From positions 3,469,980 to 3,533,979 of the forward strand of contig NZ_KI912107.1 in assembly GCF_000517085.1 (NCBI RefSeq): DNA of 64,000 bases. Reading direction: 5' to 3'. Below the pieces are notes generated by a model. It was given only the letters and a program-made list of their open reading frames with translations, was not told where the DNA came from and made no database searches. Of the stretch, positions 1-9,447 are shown one piece after another. The DNA is from Saccharicrinis fermentans DSM 9555 = JCM 21142 (lineage in GTDB: Bacteria > Bacteroidota > Bacteroidia > Bacteroidales > Marinilabiliaceae). Every line of letters starts with the position of its first letter. Position 1 is the first letter of the stretch. Position numbers and translations under genes: made by a program.

Positions 1-2748
1 ATTTTCAACAAAATAATCAGAAGTAAACTGTCGTTTTACAAAGTTGGTTTTACTTAAATGAGTTGGCATATTCTTCCAGTAACCAATTTGTTGCATTTGA
101 TCGTAAGATGCTCCTGACGCAACTTGGTTTAACACATAGTTATCGATATTAGCTCTTAACGAAGTTGATATATCGAAGTCTTTATAATTAAAGCGTGCAG
201 AAAAACCAAACGTATATTCTGGAGCAGGACTATGGTAAACATATTTGTTACCATTATCTCCCGAGATAACACCTCCGTTACCTGCTAAATCTTCGTACAA
301 TCCTTCAACTGGTTTACCATCCGACCCATAAACTTGTTTGTTCATAAAGAATGAATATGCCGGTTCCCCTACTCTTGTAACTTGAGTAATACCATTAAAG
401 GCATCTCCATAAAGAATACCAATATAATCAGAATCATCGTTTAACAACAGTTTGGTAATTTCGTTTTTATTGTGCGAAAAGTTAAGACCTAAATTCAACG
501 ACATATCTTGCTTAGAGATAGCCACAAAGTTTAAACCTACTTCAATACCTTTGTTCTCTAAACTACCAACATTAGTTAATAAATTATTGGAGAAGTTACT
601 TCCACTTGGAATAGTAACCGTATTTAATAAATCTTCAGTCTCTCTAAAATAATAATCAATAGTACCGTTAATACGATTGTTCAAGAAACCAAAATCAATA
701 CCGATATTTTGTGTGGTTGTTTCCTCCCACTTGATATCTGGATCGTAAGTCTCTGGACGTAGCGTTGGGATATACTCTCCATTAATCATGTAATAACCTG
801 CAGCACCAGCTAAAGTATATGCAGCTTGCGCAGGATAGTCGTTACCTATATCTTGCTGACCTGTGATACCCCATCCTAATCTAAGTTTTAAGTCAGATAA
901 AAAATCAACATCTTTTAAGAATGCTTCTTCATGAATTTTCCATGCAAAAGCAGTTGAAGGAAAGAACCCCCAACGGTTATCCTCATCAAAACGAGAAGAA
1001 CCATCGTAACGGAAAGTTCCTGTTAAAAGGTATTTGTTTCTAAATGCGTAATTTAATCTTCCAAAGAAAGAAACCAAATAATTCTCCGTAATCCAACTTG
1101 TTTTAACATCATCTATATTTCCACTAGCTACTCGAGTATATGAATTACCTTCTCTTTCGAAGTGTTGCCACGAGTAACCTGCTGTTGCGTCTACACGATG
1201 ACTTTCAGTAAGTTCTTTGTTATAGTTTAAATAGAAATCAAGCAAATTGTTTTTATTTGTTCCACCATAATCATTTAATTTTCCTTCTCCACTCGCTTCA
1301 GAAAGCGTAGATGGTGAAGTAATTGGACGGTTATTATGTCCGTCACTCTCGTTATAGTCAGTTGCTAAATTCAACGACGCTTTCAATTCTGGTAAGAAAG
1401 GCAATTTATAGTCCAGCTTTAAGTTACCTACAAAACGAATTACATCCGACTGATTATCTACAGCCATAGCTTGTTCAACCGGGTTTGGAGTACCTAAGTT
1501 AGCGCCATGGTTTTGCCATTGATAATACCCTCCAAACTCATCTGCTCCTTCTTCGTAAACAGGCTGAGTTGGATCCATTGAAATAGCCGATCCAATGGCT
1601 CCATCATCACCAAAGTTATGCTTACTGCTCATTAACTTGGCATTAGCATTTACTTTAAGATGATCATCCAATAACGAAGGACTTAAGTTTAAAGAAGCAG
1701 TAAATCTTTGCATATCTGTATTCTCTAGGATACCTGTTTGATCTGTATAACCTAACGAAACACGATAAGGTAGATTCTTATAAGCTCCTGAAGCTGCAAA
1801 ATTGTGATCGTGAGAAATTGCCGTGCGAAAAATTTCATCTTGCCAATCTGTATTTTCTGTACCTAGTAAATTATAATACGTAGGATCAAAAAGACCTTCG
1901 TTATCAAGAGCAATTTTTCTCATTTCGTCTCCAGAATAAACATCTACATAGTCTTCAGGGGTAGAAATCGATACACTTCCTGAATAAGAAAGTTTTAGCG
2001 GAGTTCCCTTCGAACCTTTTTTAGTGGTAATAATAATTACACCGTTAGAAGCCCTTGAACCATAGATTGCAGTTGCTGATGCATCCTTTAAAACAGTAAA
2101 TGTTTCTATATCGTTAGGGTTAATAAACGAAAGAGCATTTGAACTACCCGATACATTGTTACCAACACCTTCAATTGGCATTCCATCCACAATAATAAGT
2201 GGATCGTTAGAAGCATTCAAAGAAGAACCTCCCCGAATACGAATAGTAGAACCGCTTCCTGGAGCACCACCTGACGAAGTAATAACAACACCCGAAGATT
2301 TACCTACTAATAAATCCTGCGGAGAAGTAATATTACCCTTGTTAAAGTCTTTTGAAGAAACACTTACTACTGAACCTGTTTTGTCTTCCTTCTTTTGCAC
2401 ACCATAACCAATGACCACTACTTCACCCACGCCAATTACTTCTGGCTCTAATTGCACGTCAATAACTGTTTGATCCCCAACAGTTATTTCTTGCCCCATA
2501 TATCCAATAAAAGAGAACATCAATACATCTCCTTTATTGGCATTTAAAGTATATGTTCCGTCTGGTGTAGTAATAGTACCTGTGGTTGTACCTTTAATAA
2601 GTACAGTAACTCCGGGTAACACCTCACTCATACCGGCATCCCTTACGGTTCCGGATATAGTCACTTGCTGTGCCATTGCCATATTTGTTATCATAAACAA
2701 ACCTGCCAGCATCAGTAGGACTTTGTTAAAACGAAATGATTTAATCAT
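1..2748 (-). CDS. SusC/RagA-family TonB-dependent outer-membrane receptor (3' end beyond window)
   Basis: Open on the minus strand from an ATG at 2748 to the window edge, 916 codons without a stop. The N-terminus is a signal peptide ending near AMAQQ, then a carboxypeptidase-regulatory-like beta domain (about residues 24-100, ending LQLEPE-like), the linker EVVVIGYGVQKKEDKTGSV, and a plug domain with the SusC hallmarks IRIRGGSSLNASNDPLIIVDG and AIYGSRASNGVIIITTKKG. The last visible residues, SDYFVEN, resemble the conserved stretch of SusC barrels about 90 residues before the C-terminus, so little is missing; a SusD partner would lie to the left. SusC proteins import oligosaccharides across the outer membrane with SusD. 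The divergent LacI regulator and the phosphorylase genes point to maltose or maltooligosaccharides; the substrate is inferred from context. Confidence 0.95.
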   Translation of the reverse strand, partial: MIKSFRFNKVLLMLAGLFMITNMAMAQQVTISGTVRDAGMSEVLPGVTVLIKGTTTGTITTPDGTYTLNANKGDVLMFSFIGYMGQEITVGDQTVIDVQLEPEVIGVGEVVVIGYGVQKKEDKTGSVVSVSSKDFNKGNITSPQDLLVGKSSGVVITSSGGAPGSGSTIRIRGGSSLNASNDPLIIVDGMPIEGVGNNVSGSSNALSFINPNDIETFTVLKDASATAIYGSRASNGVIIITTKKGSKGTPLKLSYSGSVSISTPEDYVDVYSGDEMRKIALDNEGLFDPTYYNLLGTENTDWQDEIFRTAISHDHNFAASGAYKNLPYRVSLGYTDQTGILENTDMQRFTASLNLSPSLLDDHLKVNANAKLMSSKHNFGDDGAIGSAISMDPTQPVYEEGADEFGGYYQWQNHGANLGTPNPVEQAMAVDNQSDVIRFVGNLKLDYKLPFLPELKASLNLATDYNESDGHNNRPITSPSTLSEASGEGKLNDYGGTNKNNLLDFYLNYNKELTESHRVDATAGYSWQHFEREGNSYTRVASGNIDDVKTSWITENYLVSFFGRLNYAFRNKYLLTGTFRYDGSSRFDEDNRWGFFPSTAFAWKIHEEAFLKDVDFLSDLKLRLGWGITGQQDIGNDYPAQAAYTLAGAAGYYMINGEYIPTLRPETYDPDIKWEETTTQNIGIDFGFLNNRINGTIDYYFRETEDLLNTVTIPSGSNFSNNLLTNVGSLENKGIEVGLNFVAISKQDMSLNLGLNFSHNKNEITKLLLNDDSDYIGILYGDAFNGITQVTRVGEPAYSFFMNKQVYGSDGKPVEGLYEDLAGNGGVISGDNGNKYVYHSPAPEYTFGFSARFNYKDFDISTSLRANIDNYVLNQVASGASYDQMQQIGYWKNMPTHLSKTNFVKRQFTSDYFVEN

Positions 2749-2874
2749 AAAACTAAAGATTAACAGTTAAAAACTTGTTTAATTTTTTGAATAGTTGATT
2801 TTAAATCTTCAAATTGATTTAATACATAGCATATCACCTCGTAATACTGCTATTTTACTCTCATTTGGACATTA

Positions 2875-2882
2875 CAAATCTA
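2875..2882 (-). promoter_or_regulatory. Candidate -7 box of the susC promoter
   Basis: On the minus strand this reads TAGATTTG, matching the Bacteroidota -7 consensus TAnnTTTG, 127 bases upstream of the susC-like ATG. No clean -33 TTTG was found at the usual spacing, as might be expected for a promoter that needs an activator. Confidence 0.5.
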
Positions 2883-2948
2883 CAACAAAATCAAAGTGTT
2901 TTTATACATTTATTAACATGTAAAGCATACAAATTGACACTTTTTAAC

Positions 2949-2984
2949 GCAAACGATTGCGGAGTCGTTTGCGAGGACGTTTGC
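2949..2984. promoter_or_regulatory. LacI-type operator cluster between susC-like gene and regulator
   Basis: A near-palindromic LacI-family operator GCAAACGATTGC lies at 2949-2960, followed by two direct CGTTTGC half-sites at 2966-2972 and 2978-2984, 12 bases apart. GCAAACG at 2949 and CGTTTGC at 2966 also form an inverted repeat. A matching site precedes the MFS gene (4310-4321). The cluster lies about 67-102 bases upstream of the susC -7 box, not over it. Confidence 0.75.
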
Positions 2985-3184
2985 AATAAATTCATATGTT
3001 ATATAACATGTTTTTGCTTGTAACAAAACAAGATCTATGAGCCTCTTTACTTCTATTTTTGTACCACAAACGGTTCTTTTTATGAAAAGAATGCGCAAAA
3101 AAACTGAAAGTATAGGCAATTATTGTATTTTTAAAATGTACAACACAGGGCACAGCTCTTTTAATACTCATATTAATTACATAT

Positions 3185-4210
3185 ATGGCTACGCATCAAG
3201 TAACTATCAAAGACATAGCTAAGACATTAGGCATTTCTGCCTCCACTGTTTCCAGGGCACTAAAAGATCATCCAGACATCAGTCCTAAAACAAAAAAAAT
3301 GGTACAGGCCTTTGCCGAGAAAGTACATTACAGACCCAATGCCTTGGCTTTAAATTTAAGACGTAGCAAAACCAACACAATAGGAATCATATTACCTGAA
3401 ATTGTGCACCATTTCTTTTCGTCGGTATTAGCGGGAATTGATAAAGTTGCCTATGCAGCAGGATACAATGTAATGATATGTCAGTCAAACGAAGATTTTC
3501 ACCGTGAAGTAAGTGATGCGCAAGCATTGCTAGACAACCGTGTTGATGGTATTTTAATGTCTATGAGCAAAACCACTTATCAACTTGATCACATTCGTAA
3601 TTTAATTGAAAATGGGGTTCCTGTTGTATTCTTCGATAGGGCACCCGAAAATATTGAAGCTGACAAAGTACTTATTGACGACTTTACTGGAGCTAAAATA
3701 GCCACACACCATTTGCTATCTATTGGATGCAAAAATATATTACACTTAGCAGGCCCACAAAACCTGGCCATAGGACAGCGAAGAAAAGAAGGATATTTAT
3801 CTGCATTAGAAGAAGTTGGACTCACTAATAATCCTGATTACATCATCAAATGCGATACACGCGATGAAGTATTTGCGAATGCGGGTAAAATACTACAATT
3901 AGCCAACGAGATAGACGGTATCTTTGCTGTCAACGATTCAACGGCCATTGCTACCATGCAAGTACTGATGAAAAATGGCATAAAAGTACCTGCACATATT
4001 TCTGTAATTGGTTTTGGTGACGGTCCCAATGCCACCATAGCCTATCCCCCCTTATCTACGGTAGAACAAAAAGGCATTGAAATGGGGAAAGAAGCTATTC
4101 AACTACTCATCAATCAAATAGAAAATGATCCAGAAACTCATAAACCTCAGACCAAAATACTCACACCTGTATTAAGGATACGAGAATCAACCGCTAAAAT
4201 CCAGGACTAA
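3185..4210 (+). CDS. LacI-family transcriptional regulator
   Basis: 341 residues, the usual LacI length. The helix-turn-helix (residues about 6-30, VTIKDIAKTLGISASTVSRAL) and hinge helix (YRPNALALNLRRSKT) are intact, followed by a periplasmic-binding-protein-like effector domain (starting NTIGIILPEI; FFDRAPENIEADKVLIDD; AVNDSTAIATMQ; SVIGFGD). It probably senses a sugar and binds the GCAAACG-type operators that flank it. It stands divergent from the SusC gene and codirectional with the MFS, phosphoglucomutase and GH65 genes, which form its likely regulon. Operator positions suggest it may activate as well as repress (inference). TATTTTTG at 3054-3061 is a possible -7 box. Confidence 0.93.
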   Translation: MATHQVTIKDIAKTLGISASTVSRALKDHPDISPKTKKMVQAFAEKVHYRPNALALNLRRSKTNTIGIILPEIVHHFFSSVLAGIDKVAYAAGYNVMICQSNEDFHREVSDAQALLDNRVDGILMSMSKTTYQLDHIRNLIENGVPVVFFDRAPENIEADKVLIDDFTGAKIATHHLLSIGCKNILHLAGPQNLAIGQRRKEGYLSALEEVGLTNNPDYIIKCDTRDEVFANAGKILQLANEIDGIFAVNDSTAIATMQVLMKNGIKVPAHISVIGFGDGPNATIAYPPLSTVEQKGIEMGKEAIQLLINQIENDPETHKPQTKILTPVLRIRESTAKIQD

Positions 4211-4593
4211 ATATATAACAATTTTACATGAACAAACCCTAAAACACATTACTTGCAACCGTTTTCGAAATCCATCACAATTTTTTTTTCATTTTTTTTT
4301 CTATTTATCGCAAACGGTTGCAATCAGCCATTGACAAAGATACCTTGAATACACAGGTCTATAACGAACAATATATGATTGCTTATAATTAAATTTATAC
4401 CGTATATTTGTTACTGATTTTAAATCATTGGACGCGATTTAATATATTCATAACATCTTGCTGGATCCAATAGTCGATTTAGCAAAGTATTTTACTCTCC
4501 TGGATAAAAAACGGGTTAACAGTGTATGACTGTATACCTGCGATAAGTCTTGCAATAACAGACATATAGTAATCATATATTTATTTTTGATTT
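4211..4593 (+). promoter_or_regulatory. Regulatory region of the maltose-type operon
   Basis: This gene-free gap holds a full LacI-type operator, GCAAACGGTTGC at 4310-4321, and a degenerate one, GCAACCGTTTTC at 4255-4266. A promoter follows: TTG at 4379-4381, a 21-base spacer, and TATATTTG at 4403-4410. The full operator therefore lies about 80-90 bases upstream of the -7 box. The 5' untranslated region would be about 175 bases. Confidence 0.7.
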
Positions 4594-5952
4594 ATGAAGA
4601 AGATGCCACGATTATCCTTTTGGCAAATCTGGAACCTAAGTTTCGGATTTTTGGGCGTTCAATTTGGTTTTGCTTTACAAAATGCAAATGCCAGTAGGAT
4701 ACTAACCAGTTTAGGTGCCGACCCACACAATTTATCATTTTTTTGGTTGGTAGCACCCGTCATGGGCTTGGCTGTTCAGCCGATTGTTGGTGCGGCAAGT
4801 GATAAAACATGGACCAAAATAGGACGACGGACACCGTACATTTTATTTGGAGCTATTATTTCGATGGTAGCCATGTTTTTTATGCCTAACGCACCCCTTG
4901 TTTTTAAAGCGGGTACCATTGCTGCATTGGCCTTTGGTGTTATTATGCTAGCGCTTATGGATGGTTCATTCAACGTAACCTTCCAACCTTTTAGGGCATT
5001 GGTTGCGGATATGACTCCAGAAGAGCAACGCAACGTTGGTTATTCCGTTCAGAGTTTCTTAATTAATTTTGGTGCAGTTATAGGTTCCGCCTTGCCCTTT
5101 ATTTTAACAGCTATTGGTGTTTCCAATGTAGGAGAAGCAGGAGAGGTAGCACCTTCGGTTATATGGTCATTCTATATTGGTGGTGCATTATTACTGATCA
5201 GTGTACTGGTAACAGTGTTAAAAACAAAGGAGTATCCACCCGAAGAATACGAGGCCTATAAAAACATAACTGAAGCAGATAAGCAGAAAAAAGAAAGCTT
5301 TTGGCAATTATTAAAAACAACACCTAAGGTGATGCGTCAGCTTTCCATTGTTCAGCTTTTTTCCTGGTTTCCCTTTTTCTTGCTGTGGGTTTATTCAACC
5401 ACCGCTATTTCTCAACATTACTTTGGTGTACCCATGGATTATAATGCCAGCGAAAACACAGATAGCGTTTTAAGAAATGCCTTTGACGAGGCAGGCAACT
5501 GGGTAGGTATGTGCTTTGCCATGTACAGTTTAATAGCTGCCATTTATTCCATTGCATTACCCAAACTCATTGCGCTAACCAGCAGAAAAACCATCTATAG
5601 CTTTTCGTTACTGGTCGGTGGATTAAGTTTTATCAGCTTATTCTTCTTTACAAATCAGTACCACATATTAATTTCCATGGTGGGTATTGGAATGGCCTGG
5701 GCAGCTATTCTATCGATGCCGTATGCCATGCTTTCAGATGTATTGCCTCCTAAAAGAATAGGGATTTACATGGGACTATTTAACTTAACAGTGGTGGTAC
5801 CTCAAATATTGAGTGGCCTTATTGGAGGCCCCATCCTCAGATCCATTTTCCAAAATCAAGGTATTTACATCCTAGTTCTGGCTGGTGTTATTATGATACT
5901 AGGTGCACTCTCTGTTATGTTTATAAAACAATCAAATGAAGATGTTCATTAA
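4594..5952 (+). CDS. MFS disaccharide transporter (GPH/SLC45-like)
   Basis: 452 residues with about 12 hydrophobic segments. The N-terminus (SFGFLGVQFGFALQNANASR) and the loop-2 motif VGAASDKTWTKIGRRTPYI are typical of SLC45-like or GPH sugar carriers in Bacteroidota. It would take maltose or a related disaccharide across the inner membrane, probably with protons. It is the first gene of a plus-strand run with beta-phosphoglucomutase and GH65 phosphorylase, and follows a LacI operator and promoter. The substrate is inferred from these neighbours. Confidence 0.9.
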   Translation: MKKMPRLSFWQIWNLSFGFLGVQFGFALQNANASRILTSLGADPHNLSFFWLVAPVMGLAVQPIVGAASDKTWTKIGRRTPYILFGAIISMVAMFFMPNAPLVFKAGTIAALAFGVIMLALMDGSFNVTFQPFRALVADMTPEEQRNVGYSVQSFLINFGAVIGSALPFILTAIGVSNVGEAGEVAPSVIWSFYIGGALLLISVLVTVLKTKEYPPEEYEAYKNITEADKQKKESFWQLLKTTPKVMRQLSIVQLFSWFPFFLLWVYSTTAISQHYFGVPMDYNASENTDSVLRNAFDEAGNWVGMCFAMYSLIAAIYSIALPKLIALTSRKTIYSFSLLVGGLSFISLFFFTNQYHILISMVGIGMAWAAILSMPYAMLSDVLPPKRIGIYMGLFNLTVVVPQILSGLIGGPILRSIFQNQGIYILVLAGVIMILGALSVMFIKQSNEDVH

Positions 5953-6045
5953 TAAACATTTATATCTAATAGTTCATCCAAATTTATTTTTTCGGATCAA
6001 ATAAATAGCTTGATTTTAAAACATACATCTCTAATATTAAAAAAA

Positions 6046-6702
6046 ATGGGAAAAGTAAAAGCGTGTCTTTTCGATTTAGACGGGGTAATAGTAGATACTG
6101 CCAAATACCATTATATAGCATGGAAAGAACTGGCAAACAATATGGGGTTTGACTTCACCCTCGAGGACAACGAAAGATTAAAAGGTGTAAGCAGAATGAC
6201 ATCACTGGATATACTACTATCCATAGGAAATATAGAAAAAAGCGAGGAAGAAAAACTGGCTTTGGCCACCCTAAAGAACGAAAAATACTTAAGTTATATT
6301 CTAAAGATGGGACCGGAGGAGATTCTTCCCGGTACCCGCGACTTTCTGGAATTACTAAAAAAAGAAGGAATCAAAATCGCACTCGGATCAGCAAGTAAAA
6401 ATGCCATGACCATACTGGAACGCCTGGAACTCACCCCTTACTTTGAAGCCATCATTGACGGAACAAAAGTATCTAAAGCAAAACCGGACCCTGAGGTCTT
6501 TTTGAAGGGTGCCGAAGCATTGGGTGTAGCTCCAATGGATTGTGTTGTGTTTGAAGATGCAGAAGCTGGTGTTGATGCTGCCCTGGCAGGAGGTATGAAA
6601 TGCGTAGGCATTGGAAAAGAAGATGTATTGGGAAAAGCACATCTGGTTGTGGAAGGACTGCATAAAATGGACATGCAAAAACTAAGTTCATTAAACAACT
6701 AA
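6046..6702 (+). CDS. pgmB: beta-phosphoglucomutase (HAD superfamily)
   Basis: The ATG at 6046 gives 218 residues, the normal family length; an upstream in-frame TTG would add a non-homologous 12-residue tail. HAD motif I is FDLDGVIVDT with nucleophile and acid/base Asp residues. The cap helix (YHYIAWKELA) and GVSRMTSLDILL are beta-PGM signatures. Motif II (LGSASKN), the Lys of SKAKPDPEVFL and motif IV (FEDAEAGVDAA) follow. It interconverts beta-glucose-1-phosphate and glucose-6-phosphate, using the product of the GH65 phosphorylase encoded next. It starts 93 bases after the MFS gene. Confidence 0.94.
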   Translation: MGKVKACLFDLDGVIVDTAKYHYIAWKELANNMGFDFTLEDNERLKGVSRMTSLDILLSIGNIEKSEEEKLALATLKNEKYLSYILKMGPEEILPGTRDFLELLKKEGIKIALGSASKNAMTILERLELTPYFEAIIDGTKVSKAKPDPEVFLKGAEALGVAPMDCVVFEDAEAGVDAALAGGMKCVGIGKEDVLGKAHLVVEGLHKMDMQKLSSLNN

Positions 6703-6728
6703 CGCCCTGCATAAAAAAAAGAAATTTT

Positions 6729-6830
6729 AGACATATGAAACGAGCCATGTGAATAGTTTCGTACACAAGGGGATAATCCATCCTGGCGAGTTCCATATGA
6801 CCATTGAAAAACAAATTTAACATATGAAAC
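6729..6830 (+). repeat. Dispersed repeat R1, copy a
   Basis: Sits between the beta-phosphoglucomutase stop and the GH65 start. It opens with ACATATGAAACGAGCCATG and closes with GAGTTCCATATGACCATTG, AAAAACAAATTTAAC and ATATGAAAC, so related ATATGAAAC segments bound the unit about 90 bases apart. It contains the tiny frame MTIEKQI-stop (6797-6820), followed at 6824 by a 15-codon frame ending at 6871. Other copies are at about 16629, 17884, 33265, 47007 and 48888. Confidence 0.7.
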
Positions 6831-6916
6831 TGGCATGGCCTGCGCAAATAAGAGGACGCATAAGTGAATGATTGAAATTTGCACTGGTTAGTAAAGTTTC
6901 ACTAATTTTTAAGCAT

Positions 6917-9226
6917 ATGAAGGAATATCTTAAACATAACGAATGGTGCGTAATCGAAGAAGGTTTCGATCCTGCCAACCACCAAGCTTCAGAGAGCATT
7001 TTTAGTATAGGGAACGGAAAAATGGGACAGCGTGCCAATTTTGAGGAGCAATACTCGGGCCCCAGTCTTCAAGGTAGTTATATCGCAGGCGTATACTATC
7101 CTGACAAAACAAGAGTGGGTTGGTGGAAAAATGGTTATCCTGAATATTTTGCCAAAGTATTAAATTCACCCAACTGGATTGGAATTGATGTTACTATTGA
7201 CGGTACAGAGTTAGATCTATACAAATGTAAAGTAGAGAACTTTATCCGTACGCTCAACATGAAAGAAGGGTTCTTAGAGCGGGAGTTCGATGCAGTTTTA
7301 AGCAATGAGAAAAAAATTCATGTGAGGTCTCGTCGATTTGTAAGCATGGCCGACACAGAAAATGGCGCCATCCGATACGAAGTGACAGCTCTCAACTTTA
7401 GTGGCTCCATCAGCTTTTGCACCTATATTGACGGAGATATTAAAAACGAAGACTCCAACTACGACGAGAAATTTTGGAACATATTAGATGTGAATGCTTC
7501 CGAAGGAGGTGCATATCTAGAATCTCAAACAAAAAAATCCGACTTCAGAGTAGGTATTGCCATGAAATATAGGACTTCGGTAAATGGCAAAAAAACACAA
7601 AGCAAACCCGAAGTTATTCAACTAGCTAAATGGGTAGGTAACAAAATCACTTTTGAATTAAAAGAAGGACAAACCGCTTGTATGGAAAAATACGTTGGCG
7701 TAACCTCTTCTTTAAATTACGCTGCGGATCAACTTAAATCTAATGCTGAAGAGTTAGCATCTTACGCATACCACAAAGGTTTTGATCAGTTATTCACTGA
7801 TCACCAAAAAAAATGGGCAGAAAAATGGGTGCACAGCGACATTAAAATCAAAGGCGACGTAGCAGCCCAGCAAGGCATCCGATTTAATATTTTCCATTTA
7901 AACCAAACTTATACAGGTGAGGATGAAAGATTAAACGTGGGTCCCAAAGGCTTTACGGGCGAAAAATATGGCGGTACCACTTATTGGGACACCGAGGCCT
8001 ACTGTGTACCATTTTTTTTAATGACAGCGCCGCCTGAGGTCACCCGTCAATTACTAATTTACAGATACAAACATCTCCCCAGAGCTATTGAAAACGCCGA
8101 GAAACTAGGTTTTAACAAAGGGGCTGCACTATACCCTATGGTAACAGCCAATGGTGAAGAATGTCATAACGAATGGGAAATTACTTTTGAGGAGATACAT
8201 CGTAATGGAGCTATTGCGTTTGCTATCCACAATTACATCCGTCATACTGGCGATAAAAATTATTTGGCAGAATATGGCATTGAAGTATTAGTGGGCATAT
8301 CACGTTTCTGGAGCCAGAGAATAACCTTCTCAGAAGCCAGAAAAAAATACGTAATGCTGGGCGTTACCGGACCCAATGAATATGAAAACAACGTAAACAA
8401 CAACTGGTACACCAATAAAATGGCAACATGGTGCTTACAATACACCATGGAATCACTGGAATACGTGAAGCAAAACAATCCGGACAGATTTGAAGAACTG
8501 GTAACTAAACTCAAGCTAAACGAAGAGCATGAAACACAACGATGGAAAGACATTGTTGCAAAAATGCATTTCCCATTCAATGAAGAACTTCAGGTGCACA
8601 TGCAACAAGATGGCTTTATGGATAAAGAACAGCTAATGGCTGCTGACCTAGATCCTACTCAACGTCCTATCAACCAACACTGGTCGTGGGATAGAATACT
8701 TCGTTCAAACTTTATTAAACAGGCAGATACCTTACAGGGCATGTATGTGTTAGAAGAAGAATTTAGTACAGAAGAAATTGAGAGAAACTTCAATTTCTAC
8801 GAACCACGTACTGTACATGAGTCTTCTCTTTCTCCTTGTGTCCACTCTATTCTGGCCACAAAAATAGGACGAATTGACAAAGCCTATGAAATGTATTTAC
8901 GTACTTCACGATTAGACTTAGACGACTATAATGCAGAGGTACATGAAGGACTGCATATCACAAGTATGGCCGGAACATGGATGTCGATTGTGGAAGGTTT
9001 TGGAGGCAAAAGAGCCTATGATGAAAAGCTATATTTAAATCCGGATATACCTTCTCAGTGGGAAGAGTATGCTTTCCGTATTACATTTAAGGGCAACGAC
9101 TTAGAGGTAAGAGTGAGTGAAACAGAGGTGGAAATCATTTCTCATGCAAAAAAAACCATTCAATTATACGTTTATAAGCAATTAGTAACTGTTGAACCTC
9201 AACAGTCACAAACTATTTCCCGATAG
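6917..9226 (+). CDS. GH65 family phosphorylase, probably maltose phosphorylase
   Basis: The ATG at 6917 gives 769 residues, typical of GH65 phosphorylases; the longer frame starts at a TTG without homology. The N-terminal beta-sandwich has the family signature ESIFSIGNGKMGQRANFEE. The (alpha/alpha)6 barrel contains the catalytic-acid region VTGPNEYENNVNNNWYTNKM, where the Glu of PNEY corresponds to the general acid of characterised maltose phosphorylases, and the phosphate-binding segment near HESSLSPCVHS. The expected reaction is maltose plus phosphate to beta-glucose-1-phosphate plus glucose. Pairing with beta-PGM supports phosphorolysis over hydrolysis. Trehalose or kojibiose specificity cannot be excluded. 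Confidence 0.92.
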   Translation: MKEYLKHNEWCVIEEGFDPANHQASESIFSIGNGKMGQRANFEEQYSGPSLQGSYIAGVYYPDKTRVGWWKNGYPEYFAKVLNSPNWIGIDVTIDGTELDLYKCKVENFIRTLNMKEGFLEREFDAVLSNEKKIHVRSRRFVSMADTENGAIRYEVTALNFSGSISFCTYIDGDIKNEDSNYDEKFWNILDVNASEGGAYLESQTKKSDFRVGIAMKYRTSVNGKKTQSKPEVIQLAKWVGNKITFELKEGQTACMEKYVGVTSSLNYAADQLKSNAEELASYAYHKGFDQLFTDHQKKWAEKWVHSDIKIKGDVAAQQGIRFNIFHLNQTYTGEDERLNVGPKGFTGEKYGGTTYWDTEAYCVPFFLMTAPPEVTRQLLIYRYKHLPRAIENAEKLGFNKGAALYPMVTANGEECHNEWEITFEEIHRNGAIAFAIHNYIRHTGDKNYLAEYGIEVLVGISRFWSQRITFSEARKKYVMLGVTGPNEYENNVNNNWYTNKMATWCLQYTMESLEYVKQNNPDRFEELVTKLKLNEEHETQRWKDIVAKMHFPFNEELQVHMQQDGFMDKEQLMAADLDPTQRPINQHWSWDRILRSNFIKQADTLQGMYVLEEEFSTEEIERNFNFYEPRTVHESSLSPCVHSILATKIGRIDKAYEMYLRTSRLDLDDYNAEVHEGLHITSMAGTWMSIVEGFGGKRAYDEKLYLNPDIPSQWEEYAFRITFKGNDLEVRVSETEVEIISHAKKTIQLYVYKQLVTVEPQQSQTISR

Positions 9227-9447
9227 AAGATAGCTAATACAATGACTTGAGGAATATGCCATTCGGCACCCTCGGGTCTTTGTTTTTATACCTTCAATTT
9301 CTTCCTCCCATACCTATTGTAATTCATGCTATTTTACATTTCTATCAGGTCAATCTTTAACCCGAATAATACATCCTAAAATCCTTTCTTTTACGATAAA
9401 AATTTGTACTTTACAATGCATTGGATTTAAAATTGGAAAAGAAGAAC

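Noticed and set aside
6824-6871. 15-codon frame at the end of R1 copy a
   Set aside because: Too short to call a gene. It may be a leader, but the copy lies 90 bases before the GH65 start with no visible overlap.
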